64,000 nucleotides of DNA, from the NCBI GenBank assembly GCA_963832875.1, contig CAWHWB010000013.1, positions 62,001-126,000 of the forward strand, written 5' to 3'. Below the pieces are notes generated by a model, which was not told the origin of the DNA, made no database searches, and saw nothing but the letters and a program-made list of their open reading frames with translations. The position numbers were made by a program, and so were the translations under genes. The first letter of the stretch is position 1; every line of letters starts with the position of its first letter. This DNA is from AP-15 sp963832875 (GTDB taxonomy: Bacteria; Pseudomonadota; Alphaproteobacteria; ATCC43930; CGMCC-115725). Shown here piece after piece: positions 44,392 to 53,312 of the stretch.

Positions 44392-45513
44392 TCACACTAA
44401 TTTTTCGAGCTCGCGCAGGATGGTGTCGCCCATGACCCGGGTCGAGACGCGGGCGGTGTTGGGCTCTGCGATGTCGTTGGTGCGCACCCCGGCGGCAAGC
44501 GCGCGGCGCACCGCGTTTTCGACCAGGTCGGCCTCCTCGGCGAGGTCGAACGAGTAGCGCAGCATCATCGCGAACGACAGGATCGAGGCGAGCGGGTTGG
44601 CTACGTCTTTGCCGGCAATGTCCGGCGCGCTGCCGTGGACAGGCTCGTAGAGCGCCTTGCGCCGCCCCGTCGCGTCGGCAGCACCAAGCGAGGCCGAAGG
44701 CAGCATGCCGAGCGAGCCGGTCAGCATCGCCGCGCAATCGGACAAAATATCGCCGAACAGATTACTGGTGACGATCACGTCGAACTGCTTGGGGGCCCGC
44801 ACCAGCTGCATCGCGCAATTGTCGGCGTACATGTACGACAGCTCGACCTCGGGGTAATCGGCGTCGCGCACGCGCTGCGCCACTTCTCGCCACAACCCGC
44901 CCAACTCCATGACATTGGCCTTGTCGACCTCGACCACCCGGCCGTGGCGTTTCGTTGCCAGCTCGCAGGCGACGCGGACGACGCGCTCGATCTCGGCCTC
45001 GCTATAGACTTCGGTGTTGATGCCGCGGCGGCTGCCGTCGGGCAGGGTCTCGACCCCGCGCGGGTCGCCGAAATAGATCCCGCCGGTCAATTCGCGCACG
45101 ATCATCAGGTCGAGACCGGCGACCAGATCGCGCTTCAGGCTCGACGCATCGGCAAGTGCTTCGAACACCGCCGCCGGGCGCAGGTTGGCGAACAGATCCA
45201 TCTCCTTGCGCAGCCGCAAGAGGCCGCGTTCGGGGCGCAGCTCGAATGGCAGCGCCTCCCATTTTGGGCCGCCGACGGAGCCGAACAGCACGGCGTCGCT
45301 GGCCAGTGCCTGAGCGAGAGTGGCGTCAGTCAACGGAGCGCCGTCGGAATCATAGGCGGCACCGCCTACGAGGCCCTCGGCGATGTCGAAGCTGGCGATA
45401 TGGCGGCGGTCGAAGAAATCGACGACGCGCAAGACCTCGCGCATGATCTCCGGGCCGATGCCGTCGCCCGGCAGCACCAGGACCTTGCGGTTCGAGCCGG
45501 TTGTCCGAGCCAC
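44392..45513 (-). CDS. leuB: 3-isopropylmalate dehydrogenase
   Basis: 373 residues. Typical blocks: KVLVLPGDGIGPEIMREVL, the ligand loop LRLRKEMDLFANLRPA, the metal-site Asp residues in VTSNLFGDILSD, and EPVHGSAPDIAGKDVANPLA near the NAD site. It converts 3-isopropylmalate to 2-oxoisocaproate in leucine synthesis. It is the last gene of leuC-leuD-leuB, three bases after leuD. Confidence 0.95.
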   Translation of the reverse strand: MARTTGSNRKVLVLPGDGIGPEIMREVLRVVDFFDRRHIASFDIAEGLVGGAAYDSDGAPLTDATLAQALASDAVLFGSVGGPKWEALPFELRPERGLLRLRKEMDLFANLRPAAVFEALADASSLKRDLVAGLDLMIVRELTGGIYFGDPRGVETLPDGSRRGINTEVYSEAEIERVVRVACELATKRHGRVVEVDKANVMELGGLWREVAQRVRDADYPEVELSYMYADNCAMQLVRAPKQFDVIVTSNLFGDILSDCAAMLTGSLGMLPSASLGAADATGRRKALYEPVHGSAPDIAGKDVANPLASILSFAMMLRYSFDLAEEADLVENAVRRALAAGVRTNDIAEPNTARVSTRVMGDTILRELEKLV

Positions 45514-45516
45514 CGT

Positions 45517-46146
45517 TTACGCCTCGTGTTGGGTCATGCCGAACTGCCACGGGCGCGCCAATCTTGCCTGTTGTTCATAGGCGGCGATATCCGCCCCGTT
45601 CTGCTCCGTCAGCCCGATGTCGTCGAGACCGTTCAACAGACAATGTTTGCGAAACGTATCGATTTCGAAATGCACTCGCTCGCCGTCAGGGCGGGTGATC
45701 GTCTGGGATTCGAGATCGACCGTCATCACTGCGTTGGCGCCCTTTTTGGCGTCCTCCATCAACGCGTCGCAGATTTCTTTGGGGAGGGCGATCGGCAGGA
45801 TGCCGTTCTTGAAGCAGTTGTTGTAAAAGATGTCGGCAAAGCTCGGCGCTATGACGCAACGGATGCCGAAATCGAGCAATGCCCAGGGCGCATGCTCGCG
45901 GCTCGACCCGCAGCCGAAATTATCGGCGCCGATCAGGATCTTGGCATTGCGGTACGGGGGTTGGTTGAGGACGAAATCCGGATTTTCCGAGCCGTCGGGG
46001 CGAAACCGGATTTCCTGGAACAGCCATTGCGACAGCCCGGTCCGCTTGATCGTTTTCAGATAGATCGCTGGAAAGATCTTGTCGGTGTCGAGATTGACGA
46101 TCGGCAACGGAGCCGCGACGCCGGTCAGCTCGGTGAATTTTTCCAT
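45517..46146 (-). CDS. leuD: 3-isopropylmalate dehydratase small subunit
   Basis: 209 residues. The aconitase swivel domain is shown by LDTDKIFPAIYLKTI, DNFGCGSSREHAPWALLDFGIRC and SFADIFYNNCFKNGILP. It pairs with LeuC to isomerise 2- and 3-isopropylmalate. It ends four bases before leuB; a small open frame separates it from leuC. Confidence 0.95.
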   Translation of the reverse strand: MEKFTELTGVAAPLPIVNLDTDKIFPAIYLKTIKRTGLSQWLFQEIRFRPDGSENPDFVLNQPPYRNAKILIGADNFGCGSSREHAPWALLDFGIRCVIAPSFADIFYNNCFKNGILPIALPKEICDALMEDAKKGANAVMTVDLESQTITRPDGERVHFEIDTFRKHCLLNGLDDIGLTEQNGADIAAYEQQARLARPWQFGMTQHEA

Positions 46147-46170
46147 GGTGGTCCTTCTTGGTATTCCTTT

Positions 46171-46503
46171 TCACATATTGCGCTCGGCAGCTAGAACGCG
46201 CGATCGTATTAGCGCTGTTGCCCGTTCGCACCCAAGGCGTCGAAAATTCGGGCATTGCAGGACATGACCACGGAACGCCCAGATCATATCTGGGAAACCC
46301 GGCAACCCTTCCGGTCGCTCGGCTTGGACCAGAAGGAAACTCTCCACTTCAGATTTAGCGCCCAGCAGATCGATGGTCAGCAACTTGCCTTCGGGGCCCA
46401 CGCGGACCTCCATCGCAACCGACCCGCTAACGCCGCAAACAAGTTTGCCAACTATCTCCGGCAAATGAAAGACTGAGGTGTCGCCATTAGTATCCGCCGG
46501 CAT
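46171..46503 (-). CDS. Hypothetical protein between leuC and leuD
   Basis: 110 residues starting MPADTNGDTSVFHLPEIVGK. There is a weak purine-rich ribosome site before the ATG. Codon use is less GC-biased than in neighbouring genes, and an overlapping forward frame of 73 codons competes with it. I recognise no domain. It may be a genuine insertion in the leu operon or simply a chance frame. Confidence 0.4.
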   Translation of the reverse strand: MPADTNGDTSVFHLPEIVGKLVCGVSGSVAMEVRVGPEGKLLTIDLLGAKSEVESFLLVQAERPEGLPGFPDMIWAFRGHVLQCPNFRRLGCERATALIRSRVLAAERNM

Positions 46504-46571
46504 TTTCTTTCTCAGCCGAAAGTTTTGACTTCGAACCGCGCAGCGGCCGTTGTCGGCGACGGAGCACTGGG

Positions 46572-47987
46572 TCAGCCAAGCTGGCGCACGTCGGTCAGCT
46601 TGCCGGTCACAGCGGCGGCGGCGGCCATGGCCGGGCCCATCAGGTGCGACTTGGCGTTCTTGCCTTGGCGGCCCTCGAAATTGCGGTTCGAGGTGGTGGC
46701 GACGCGTTCGCCGTTCATCGCCTTGTCGTCATTCATCGACATGCACATCGAGCAGCCGGCGTCGCGCCACTGAAAACCGGCTTCGAGGAAGATGCGGTCG
46801 AGCCCTTCCTCCTCGGCCTGGTGCTTGACATGCCCGGAGCCCGGCACGACCAGGGCCGTGACCCCGTCGGCCACGCGGCGCCCCTTGGCGATCGCCGCGG
46901 CGGCGCGCAAATCTTCGATCCGGCTGTTGGTGCACGAGCCGATGAACACGCGCTGCACCGGCACGTCGGTCAGCAATGTGTTCGGTCTCAGCTGCATGTA
47001 GTGCAGCGCGCGTTCGATCGCGGCCCGCTTTAGCGGGTCGTCGATCTGCGCCGGATCCGGCACCCGGCCGGTGACCGGCGCTGCCTGCTCGGGATTGGTG
47101 CCCCAGGTGACGTGCGGCGCGATGTCGGCGGCGTCGAGATGCGCCTCCTTGTCGTAGCTCGCATCCGGGTCGGACGGCAGTGTCTTCCAATAGGCGAGCG
47201 CCTGCTCCCATGCAGCCCCCTTCGGCGCAAACGGGCGGCCCATGACATAGGCGATGGTCTTGTCGTCCGGGGCGACGAGCCCGGCGCGCGCGCCGGCTTC
47301 GATCGACATGTTGCAGACCGTCATCCGCCCTTCCATCGACATGTCGCGAAAGGTGCTGCCGGCGTATTCGAACACATGCCCGGTCCCGCCCGCGGTGCCG
47401 ATCTTGGCGATGATCGCCAGGATCACGTCCTTTGGGCTGACCCCGGCGCCGAGCGCGCCATTGACCTCGATCAGCATGTTCCTGGCTGGCGCCTGGATCA
47501 GCGTCTGGGTGGCCAGCACATGCTCGACCTCGGAGGTGCCGATGCCGAAGGCGAGCGCGCCCATCGCGCCATGCGTCGCGGTGTGGCTGTCGCCGCACAC
47601 GATCGTCATGCCCGGCTGGCTCAGCCCCTGCTCGGGTCCGATGATATGGACGATGCCTTGGTCGATGCTGTCGATTGGGAAATACGGGACGCCGAATTCT
47701 TTGACGTTGCGTTCCAGGGTATCGACTTGGAGCTTGGAATCGGGCTCGGCGATGCCGGCGGCGCCGGCGCTGCGGTTGATGGTCGGGATGTTGTGGTCGG
47801 CGACCGCCATCGTGGCGTCCGGGCGGCGCACCTTGCGGCCGGCGAGCTTCAGCCCTTCGAAGGCCTGCGGGCTGGTGACCTCGTGAACCAGATGCAGATC
47901 GATATAGATGAGGCAGGTGCCGTCGTCCTGACGGCTGACGACGTGGCCGTCCCAGATTTTGTCGAACAGCGTGCGCGGCGCGGCCAT
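46572..47987 (-). CDS. leuC: 3-isopropylmalate dehydratase large subunit
   Basis: 471 residues. The [4Fe-4S] cysteine ligands are in FIGSCTNSRIEDL and DAGCSMCMSMNDDK. The GDSHTATHGAMGALAFGIGTSEVEHVLATQ substrate region and RKVRRPDATMAVADHN complete the family pattern. Forms the dehydratase with LeuD. It follows rplS at 21 bases. Confidence 0.95.
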   Translation of the reverse strand: MAAPRTLFDKIWDGHVVSRQDDGTCLIYIDLHLVHEVTSPQAFEGLKLAGRKVRRPDATMAVADHNIPTINRSAGAAGIAEPDSKLQVDTLERNVKEFGVPYFPIDSIDQGIVHIIGPEQGLSQPGMTIVCGDSHTATHGAMGALAFGIGTSEVEHVLATQTLIQAPARNMLIEVNGALGAGVSPKDVILAIIAKIGTAGGTGHVFEYAGSTFRDMSMEGRMTVCNMSIEAGARAGLVAPDDKTIAYVMGRPFAPKGAAWEQALAYWKTLPSDPDASYDKEAHLDAADIAPHVTWGTNPEQAAPVTGRVPDPAQIDDPLKRAAIERALHYMQLRPNTLLTDVPVQRVFIGSCTNSRIEDLRAAAAIAKGRRVADGVTALVVPGSGHVKHQAEEEGLDRIFLEAGFQWRDAGCSMCMSMNDDKAMNGERVATTSNRNFEGRQGKNAKSHLMGPAMAAAAAVTGKLTDVRQLG

Positions 47988-48008
47988 GATTGCGGTCCCT
48001 CCAATGGG

Positions 48009-48422
48009 TTATTTGTCGCCGCCGGTCTTGGGCGGCGCCGGTCTGGTCTCCGAGCGCACGCTGTCGCGGGCGCGTTCGGCGATGCGCGCGCGTTTGCCGG
48101 TGCGGCCGCGCAGATAATAGAGCTTGGCCCGGCGCACGACGCCGCGGCGCACCACCTCGATCCCGGTGATCCGCGGCGAATACAGCGGGAATACGCGCTC
48201 GACGCCCTCGCCGTAAGAGATCTTGCGCAGGGTGAAATTCGCGTTGATGCCGCCATTCTTGCGCGCGATGCACACGCCTTCGAAGGCCTGGATGCGCTCG
48301 CGCTCGCCCTCGACCACTTTGAGGCTGACGCGCACCGTGTCGCCCGGATCGAAATTCGGCACCGGCCGGCCGGCGGCGAGCCGTTCGACCTGCTCGTGCT
48401 CCAATTCCTGCAGAAGGTTCAT
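48009..48422 (-). CDS. rplS: 50S ribosomal protein L19
   Basis: 137 residues. PNFDPGDTVRVSLKVVEGERER, ENGGINANFTLRKISYGEGVERVF-type text and YSPRITGIEVVRRGVVRRAKLYYLR are the L19 core at the 30S-50S interface. The Arg/Lys tail is slightly longer than in E. coli. It lies between trmD and leuC. Confidence 0.96.
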   Translation of the reverse strand: MNLLQELEHEQVERLAAGRPVPNFDPGDTVRVSLKVVEGERERIQAFEGVCIARKNGGINANFTLRKISYGEGVERVFPLYSPRITGIEVVRRGVVRRAKLYYLRGRTGKRARIAERARDSVRSETRPAPPKTGGDK

Positions 48423-48443
48423 CGCTCTACCTCTCGGTCCCTT

Positions 48444-49157
48444 TCAGCGGCGCGGCCCCCCGGCATGACCGGATGCGGCCAGATAACGTTCCCACAGATC
48501 GGCGCGGCGCTCGCGGGTCAGCCGTTCGGCCTCAGCCCGGCGCCACATCCCGATGCGGGCGTGGTCGCCAGAGACCAGCACCGGCGGCACCGCACGGCCT
48601 TGCCACAGCTGCGGCCGGGTGTATTGCGGGTATTCGAGCAAGCCTTCGGCAAAGCTCTCCTCGGCCAAAACCTGGGCATCGCCCACCACCCCCGGCAACA
48701 GCCGCACGCAGGCGTCGATCAGCGCGATCGCCGCAGGCTCTCCGCCGGACAGAACGAAATCGCCGAGGCTGACCTCCTCAATCGCGCGGGCATCAAGCAC
48801 GCGCTGATCAACCCCCTCGAAGCGGCCGCACATCAGGGTGACGCCTGCTGCCGCGGCGAGCGCCGCCACTCGCCGCTGCTCGAGTCTGCGGCCGCGCGGC
48901 GACAGCATTATCAGCGGCCCGATCCCGCTCGAGCCGGCGATCGCGGCGTCGAGCACATCAGGCCGCATCACCATCCCGGGGCCGCCGCCAAAAGGAGCAT
49001 CATCGACCGAGCGGCGCTTATCGCCCGCGAAGTCGCGGATATCCACTATTTCGAGCCGCCACAGCCCGGCGCTCAACGCCTTGCCGGCGAGCGAATAGGC
49101 GAGCGGGCCGGGCAGCATCTCCGGAAAGATCGTCAGAACCGTCGCTCGCCAACTCAT
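48444..49157 (-). CDS. trmD: tRNA (guanine-N1-)-methyltransferase
   Basis: 237 residues. The trefoil-knot SAM site is in LSPRGRRLEQRRV and MCGRFEGVDQRVLDA, followed by EVSLGDFVLSGGEPAA. It methylates G37 of tRNAs reading CNN codons. It overlaps rimM at the ATG (ATGA-type junction 49154-49157) and precedes rplS, the standard order. Confidence 0.96.
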   Translation of the reverse strand: MSWRATVLTIFPEMLPGPLAYSLAGKALSAGLWRLEIVDIRDFAGDKRRSVDDAPFGGGPGMVMRPDVLDAAIAGSSGIGPLIMLSPRGRRLEQRRVAALAAAAGVTLMCGRFEGVDQRVLDARAIEEVSLGDFVLSGGEPAAIALIDACVRLLPGVVGDAQVLAEESFAEGLLEYPQYTRPQLWQGRAVPPVLVSGDHARIGMWRRAEAERLTRERRADLWERYLAASGHAGGPRR

Positions 49158-49726
49158 GTCCGCCGCCCGTCGTTCCCCCTCTCCCCCGGGGAGAGAGGAT
49201 CATTCTGGGCTTCGGCCTCGCCGAACAGCCCCTCCGGCGGGTCGATCACCAGCCGGCCGGCCGCGAGATCGACGACCGGGACGATTGCCCGAGTAAACGG
49301 CACCATCGCCGGCGGTGCGCCGGGGCACTCGATTTCGAGGGTGTCGCCGGCGCCAAAATCGTGGACCGCGCGCACCCGCCCGAGCGGCGTGCCGTCGCCC
49401 AAGGCCGCGGCGAGGCCGATCAGGTCGGCGTGGTAATATTCCTCGGCCGCGGGCGGCGGCAGCGCCGAGCGCGGCAGATAAAGCCGCAGCCCGCGCAGCT
49501 CTTCGGCGCGATTGCGATCCTCGACCCCGGCGAGGCGCGCGATCAGCACGCCCTTGGCCGTGCCGAGAAGGCGCAACTCGAGGTGGCGGCGGCCGGTCTC
49601 ATCCGCGAGCGGCCCATAGGCGGCGACATCCTCGGGGTGCTGGGTGAAGCTCTTGACCCGCACCGCGCCCGCGACCCCGTGCGGACCGGTGACGACCCCG
49701 ACGCAGACCTGCTTTGCCACTGTCAT
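49154..49726 (-). CDS. rimM: Ribosome maturation factor RimM
   Basis: 190 residues from the ATG at 49726. The RimM signature GVVTGPHGVAGAVRVKSFT opens the protein, and the PRC barrel follows with YYHADLIGLAAAL and GRVRAVHDFGAGDTLEI. It binds S19 and helps build the 30S head. The start lies in a 24-base tandem repeat that also offers ATGs at 49750 and 49741. Sits between rpsP and trmD. Confidence 0.93.
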   Translation of the reverse strand: MTVAKQVCVGVVTGPHGVAGAVRVKSFTQHPEDVAAYGPLADETGRRHLELRLLGTAKGVLIARLAGVEDRNRAEELRGLRLYLPRSALPPPAAEEYYHADLIGLAAALGDGTPLGRVRAVHDFGAGDTLEIECPGAPPAMVPFTRAIVPVVDLAAGRLVIDPPEGLFGEAEAQNDPLSPGERGNDGRRT

Positions 49727-49771
49727 TGCCGTTGGCCGCATGTCCGGCATTGCCGTCGGCCGCAAGTCCGG
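49724..49771 (-). repeat. Two tandem 24-base repeats over the rimM start
   Basis: Units 49724-49747 and 49748-49771 differ at two positions. Each ends in GGCAATG on the reverse strand, so the repeat duplicates the start codon context in frame. Confidence 0.8.
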
Positions 49772-49784
49772 CCGCTGAGCTCGC

Positions 49785-50144
49785 TCAACTCCGCCCGGCC
49801 GCCGTCGCGGCCGCATCGGCGGCGGCCTTCTGGCGTTCCTGCGCCTTGGCCTTGGGCACCGATTTGACCGGGGTCTCGCGGACCGCCGGCTTGTCGATCA
49901 GCCCGGCCTCGCCGAGAAAGCGCGCGACCCGGTCGGTCGGCAACGCGCCAACGCCCAGCCAATGCTGGACCCGTTCCGGTTTCAAGCTGACCCGATCGGG
50001 ATGCGAACGCTCGACCATCGGGTTGTAGGTCCCGACCCGCTCGATAAAGCGGCCGTCGCGCGGGCTGCGCGAATCGGCGATGACGATGCTGTAATAAGGC
50101 CGCTTTTTGGCGCCGCCCCGCGCCAGGCGGATCTTCAACGACAT
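49785..50144 (-). CDS. rpsP: 30S ribosomal protein S16
   Basis: 119 residues. KIRLARGGAKKRPYYSIVIADSRSPRDGRFIERVGTYNP is the S16 core; LNP.. is extended by an Ala/Lys-rich tail (QERQKAAADAAATAA) typical for alphaproteobacteria. It follows ffh by 15 bases. Confidence 0.96.
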   Translation of the reverse strand: MSLKIRLARGGAKKRPYYSIVIADSRSPRDGRFIERVGTYNPMVERSHPDRVSLKPERVQHWLGVGALPTDRVARFLGEAGLIDKPAVRETPVKSVPKAKAQERQKAAADAAATAAGRS

Positions 50145-50159
50145 GCTTTCACCCTTATC

Positions 50160-51536
50160 TCAATGGCGGAAGGCGCCGGGCATCAGCCCGGCGAGACCAT
50201 GGCGCGCCACCCCCTTGGGGCCGAGCTTCTTCATCTTTTTCATCATGTCGGCCATGTCCCGGTACTGTTTCAAGAGCCGGTTGATCTCCTGCACCGAGGT
50301 GCCCGAGCCCGACGCGATTCTCCGCCGGCGCGAGCCGTTGAGCAGCATCGGGTTGCACCGCTCTCTCTTGGTCATCGACGAGATCATCGCCTCCTGGCGC
50401 TTGACGATGGCCTCGTCGATGTTCGCTTCGCCGAGTTGCTTCTTGAACTTGCCGACTCCCGGCAGCATCGACAGCATGCCGCCCATCCCGCCCATCCGCC
50501 GAATCTGCCGCAATTGGCCGGCAAGGTCGTCGAGGTCGAAACTCCCTTTGGCCATCTTGGCGGCGAGCTTTTCGGCCTCGTCGCGGTCGACTGTTTCAGC
50601 GGCCTTCTCGACCAGGCTGACGACGTCGCCCATGCCGAGAATGCGTCCGGCAATACGCTCGGCGTGAAACGGTTCGAGTGCGGAGATCCGCTCGCCGGTG
50701 CCGATAAACACGATCGGCCTGCCGGTGATCGCGCGCATCGACAAGGCGGCCCCGCCGCGCGCGTCGCCGTCGACTCGGGTCAGCACGATCCCGGTGATTC
50801 CGGCGCGGTCGCCGAACGCCTTGGCGAGGTTGACCGCGTCCTGCCCGGTCAACGCGTCGGCGACCAGCAGCGTCTGGTGCGGGTTGGCCGCGGTGCGCAC
50901 CGCGGCGACCTCGAGCATCAGCTCCTCGTTGACGTGCAGCCGCCCGGCGGTGTCGAGCATGACCACGTCGTAGCCCTGATTCCGACCGGTTTCGAGCGCC
51001 CGCCGGGTGATTGCCACCGGCTTTTCCCCCGGCACGATCGGCAGGCTGGCGACCCCGATCTGGCGGCCGAGCACGGCCAACTGCTCCTGTGCGGCCGGGC
51101 GCTGCACGTCGAGCGAGGCGAGCAGCACCTTTTTGCGGTCGCGGCCTTTGAGCCGGTTGGCGATTTTGGCCGCGGTCGTGGTCTTGCCCGAACCTTGCAG
51201 CCCGACCAGCATGATCCCGACAGGCGCCGGGGCGTTGAGGTCGAGCCCGTCGGCGCCGGTGCTCTCGTCGGCGCCGCCCAGCATTTCGACCAAATGGTCG
51301 TGGACGATCTTGACCACCATCTGCGCCGGCGTGACCGACCGCAGCACCTCCTGGCCGAGCGCCTTCTCGCGCACTGCGGCGACAAAATCTCTGACCACCG
51401 GCAAGGCCACATCGGCTTCGAGGAGCGCGAGGCGGATCTCGCGCAACGCCGTCCCGACATCATCCTCGCTCAAGGCACCGTGGCGGCGCAGCCGGTCGAA
51501 GACGTCGCCGAGGCGATCGGTCAGATTATCGAACAT
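50160..51536 (-). CDS. ffh: Signal recognition particle protein Ffh
   Basis: 458 residues from the ATG at 51536. N domain, then G domain with VGLQGSGKTTTAAKIA, DVQRPAAQEQL, VMLDTAGRLHVN and LTRVDGDARGG, and the methionine-rich M domain (MGGMGGMLSMLPGVG, RMASGSGTSVQEINRLLKQY-like text). It binds 4.5S RNA and signal peptides; its receptor FtsY is encoded at the other end of the window. First gene of the reverse ffh-rpsP-rimM-trmD-rplS run. Confidence 0.95.
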   Translation of the reverse strand: MFDNLTDRLGDVFDRLRRHGALSEDDVGTALREIRLALLEADVALPVVRDFVAAVREKALGQEVLRSVTPAQMVVKIVHDHLVEMLGGADESTGADGLDLNAPAPVGIMLVGLQGSGKTTTAAKIANRLKGRDRKKVLLASLDVQRPAAQEQLAVLGRQIGVASLPIVPGEKPVAITRRALETGRNQGYDVVMLDTAGRLHVNEELMLEVAAVRTAANPHQTLLVADALTGQDAVNLAKAFGDRAGITGIVLTRVDGDARGGAALSMRAITGRPIVFIGTGERISALEPFHAERIAGRILGMGDVVSLVEKAAETVDRDEAEKLAAKMAKGSFDLDDLAGQLRQIRRMGGMGGMLSMLPGVGKFKKQLGEANIDEAIVKRQEAMISSMTKRERCNPMLLNGSRRRRIASGSGTSVQEINRLLKQYRDMADMMKKMKKLGPKGVARHGLAGLMPGAFRH

Positions 51537-51998
51537 GCGAATTCCCGCACGGTGACCCCCAGACACAAAACGCCAGTGCGCGACACTCGCGGACTGGCTT
51601 AGACCCGGGAGCTGCACCGCTCGTTCTCCCCGGGCGGCGGCGACCCTAGGCTCGGAGCGGTCGTCTGTCAATCGCGAGACTAGGCGGAACGGGTGGGTTA
51701 GGTCGCGAACGGCGGGCGGAGCGCGTCAGGAAAACCCTGAGGTTCGCTGATCACGATTGCGTGAAGATTGCTCTGGACAGATGGCGTTTGGGTACAATAA
51801 GTTTGTCGTAAGTCGCGATGGGTTCGGGCAAACATCCATCAAAAAGCGAAACAGTGAGCCCAGTCACAAGAGATGGTGGAGGACCGGAGCCCCTTGGGCT
51901 AAGAGACCGGTCCCCGGACAGGAACAGGATTGGCGTGCCCGCGTCCGGACCAGTTTGGCGCGGGCTCCCGCATCACTTGCGGGTGGGGAGGAGTTGGC
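51537..51998. other. Divergent intergenic region between ffh and a LuxR-type gene
   Basis: No gene is supported in 462 bases. It should hold the promoter of the ffh operon and that of the regulator. A G-rich ribosome site (GGGGAGGAG, 51985-51993) belongs to the regulator start. Confidence 0.5.
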
Positions 51999-52745
51999 GT
52001 GGAGACGAGCATCGCACCGGACCAAGCGGTCGCGGACGGCCGCGACAGCCAGCTCGGGCTCGTAGTCGTCTGGGGAGCGCGTTTTCTTGGCGAGGTGCTC
52101 GCCGAGGCGCTTGAGCGTTATCCCCAGGTGTCGGTGCTCGCGGTGTGTACTGAACTGGCGGAAGCGATGGCGCTGAGCTCTGCCGCGCGGGCCGACATCG
52201 TCTTGCTCGATGCGAGAATCTCCGAAGGACCTGCCGCCGTCAGGCGCGCACTCGACATCGTCCCCGATTTACGGATCGTTGCCTGCTCGGTCAGGGAGAC
52301 CGAGGAAGAGATCATCGCTTGGGCTGAGGCAGGCGTCATCGGGTACATTCCGAGAACTGCCGCGCTCGCCGATGTCTTGCGCCTGATCAGGGACATTCAC
52401 AATGGCGAACAGATCTCGTCCGGCCGCATAGTGACCGGATTGCTGCGCCAAATCGCGCAGACCGCGAGGAGACGCCCAAACCGTAACGCTGCCCTGCCGA
52501 CGCCGGCGCTCACCAAACGCGAGCGACAGACCGCCGAATTGATCAGAAGCGGGCTCAGCGACAAGGAAATCGCCCGCCAGTTGAACATCAGTCTGGCGAC
52601 CACGAAATCGCACGTGCACAACCTGCTCGGCAAGCTTCACGCCCAGCGTCGCAGCCAAGTGGCGGAGTGGCTGCGAGAATACGAGCATCGGCCCGGGGCG
52701 GGGCCGAATCGGCCGTCGCTTCAGTTGGGCGCCGGAAGCCTCTGA
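51999..52745 (+). CDS. LuxR/NarL-type response regulator with a degenerate receiver
   Basis: 248 residues; the GTG at 51999 with a strong ribosome site is preferred. The N-terminal domain has a receiver layout (phospho-Asp in DIVLLDARISEGPA; IPRTAALADVLRLIRDI), but the acidic pair at the first strand is missing (LGLVVVWGARFLGE). The C-terminus is a LuxR HTH: LTKRERQTAELIRSGLSDKEIARQLNISLATTKSHVHNLL. It probably acts without the usual Mg-dependent phosphorylation. It may regulate the nearby porins; that is inference. Confidence 0.85.
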   Translation: METSIAPDQAVADGRDSQLGLVVVWGARFLGEVLAEALERYPQVSVLAVCTELAEAMALSSAARADIVLLDARISEGPAAVRRALDIVPDLRIVACSVRETEEEIIAWAEAGVIGYIPRTAALADVLRLIRDIHNGEQISSGRIVTGLLRQIAQTARRRPNRNAALPTPALTKRERQTAELIRSGLSDKEIARQLNISLATTKSHVHNLLGKLHAQRRSQVAEWLREYEHRPGAGPNRPSLQLGAGSL

Positions 52746-52835
52746 TCGAGCACCACCTCTTGCCCGCCATCCCCGCGGGAACGACCAGCGTTCGCCAACG
52801 ATCGGGGTCGGCTGCAACGTCGCCCGCGCGGGCCG

Positions 52836-53312
52836 TCAGATGCCGCTGCGGTCGCGGGCGATTTCGGCCTGCGCCACCTGCGGCGGGATCAGCCAAGCGT
52901 AGAACGAGTCGCGCTGAAAGTCTCTGGAGACGCTGACGCTGGTCGCCCAGCTGGTCAAGGATAGGATCTTGATGTAGGCCTGTTGGCCCGGAGCTAGGGC
53001 AACGCTGGTGTCCTGGTTAAAGTCGCGGGCCCAACTGGCGGGCGCGATATGATAAATTCCCGGCGCAACGTCGCGGTAGAAAGCACTGCCGTTGGCGACA
53101 GACCCGAAATAGCTGCCGTTAACATCGATATTCGCGAGGTTGAGGCTCTCGGAGGGCTGCCAGTCGCGATAGAACCAGATTTGCGCTTGCCCCGCCGGCA
53201 CCGGAGTTTGAACCGTCGGCTGCGGCGCAGCGCAGCCGGCCACGATCAACAGCAGGCAGGCGGACGAGCTTCCCCACCATTGCGACCGTGACCGGGAACT
53301 CGTCGCCATCAT
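52836..53312 (-). CDS. DUF2846-like lipoprotein
   Basis: 158 residues. The lipobox LLLIVAGC (near residue 27) marks a lipid-anchored protein. The mature domain has QAQIWFYRDWQPSESLNLANIDVNG, GSAFYRDVAPGIYHI and QQAYIKILSL, as in DUF2846 proteins. Role unknown; probably in the periplasm or inner leaflet of the outer membrane. Confidence 0.75.
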   Translation of the reverse strand: MMATSSRSRSQWWGSSSACLLLIVAGCAAPQPTVQTPVPAGQAQIWFYRDWQPSESLNLANIDVNGSYFGSVANGSAFYRDVAPGIYHIAPASWARDFNQDTSVALAPGQQAYIKILSLTSWATSVSVSRDFQRDSFYAWLIPPQVAQAEIARDRSGI

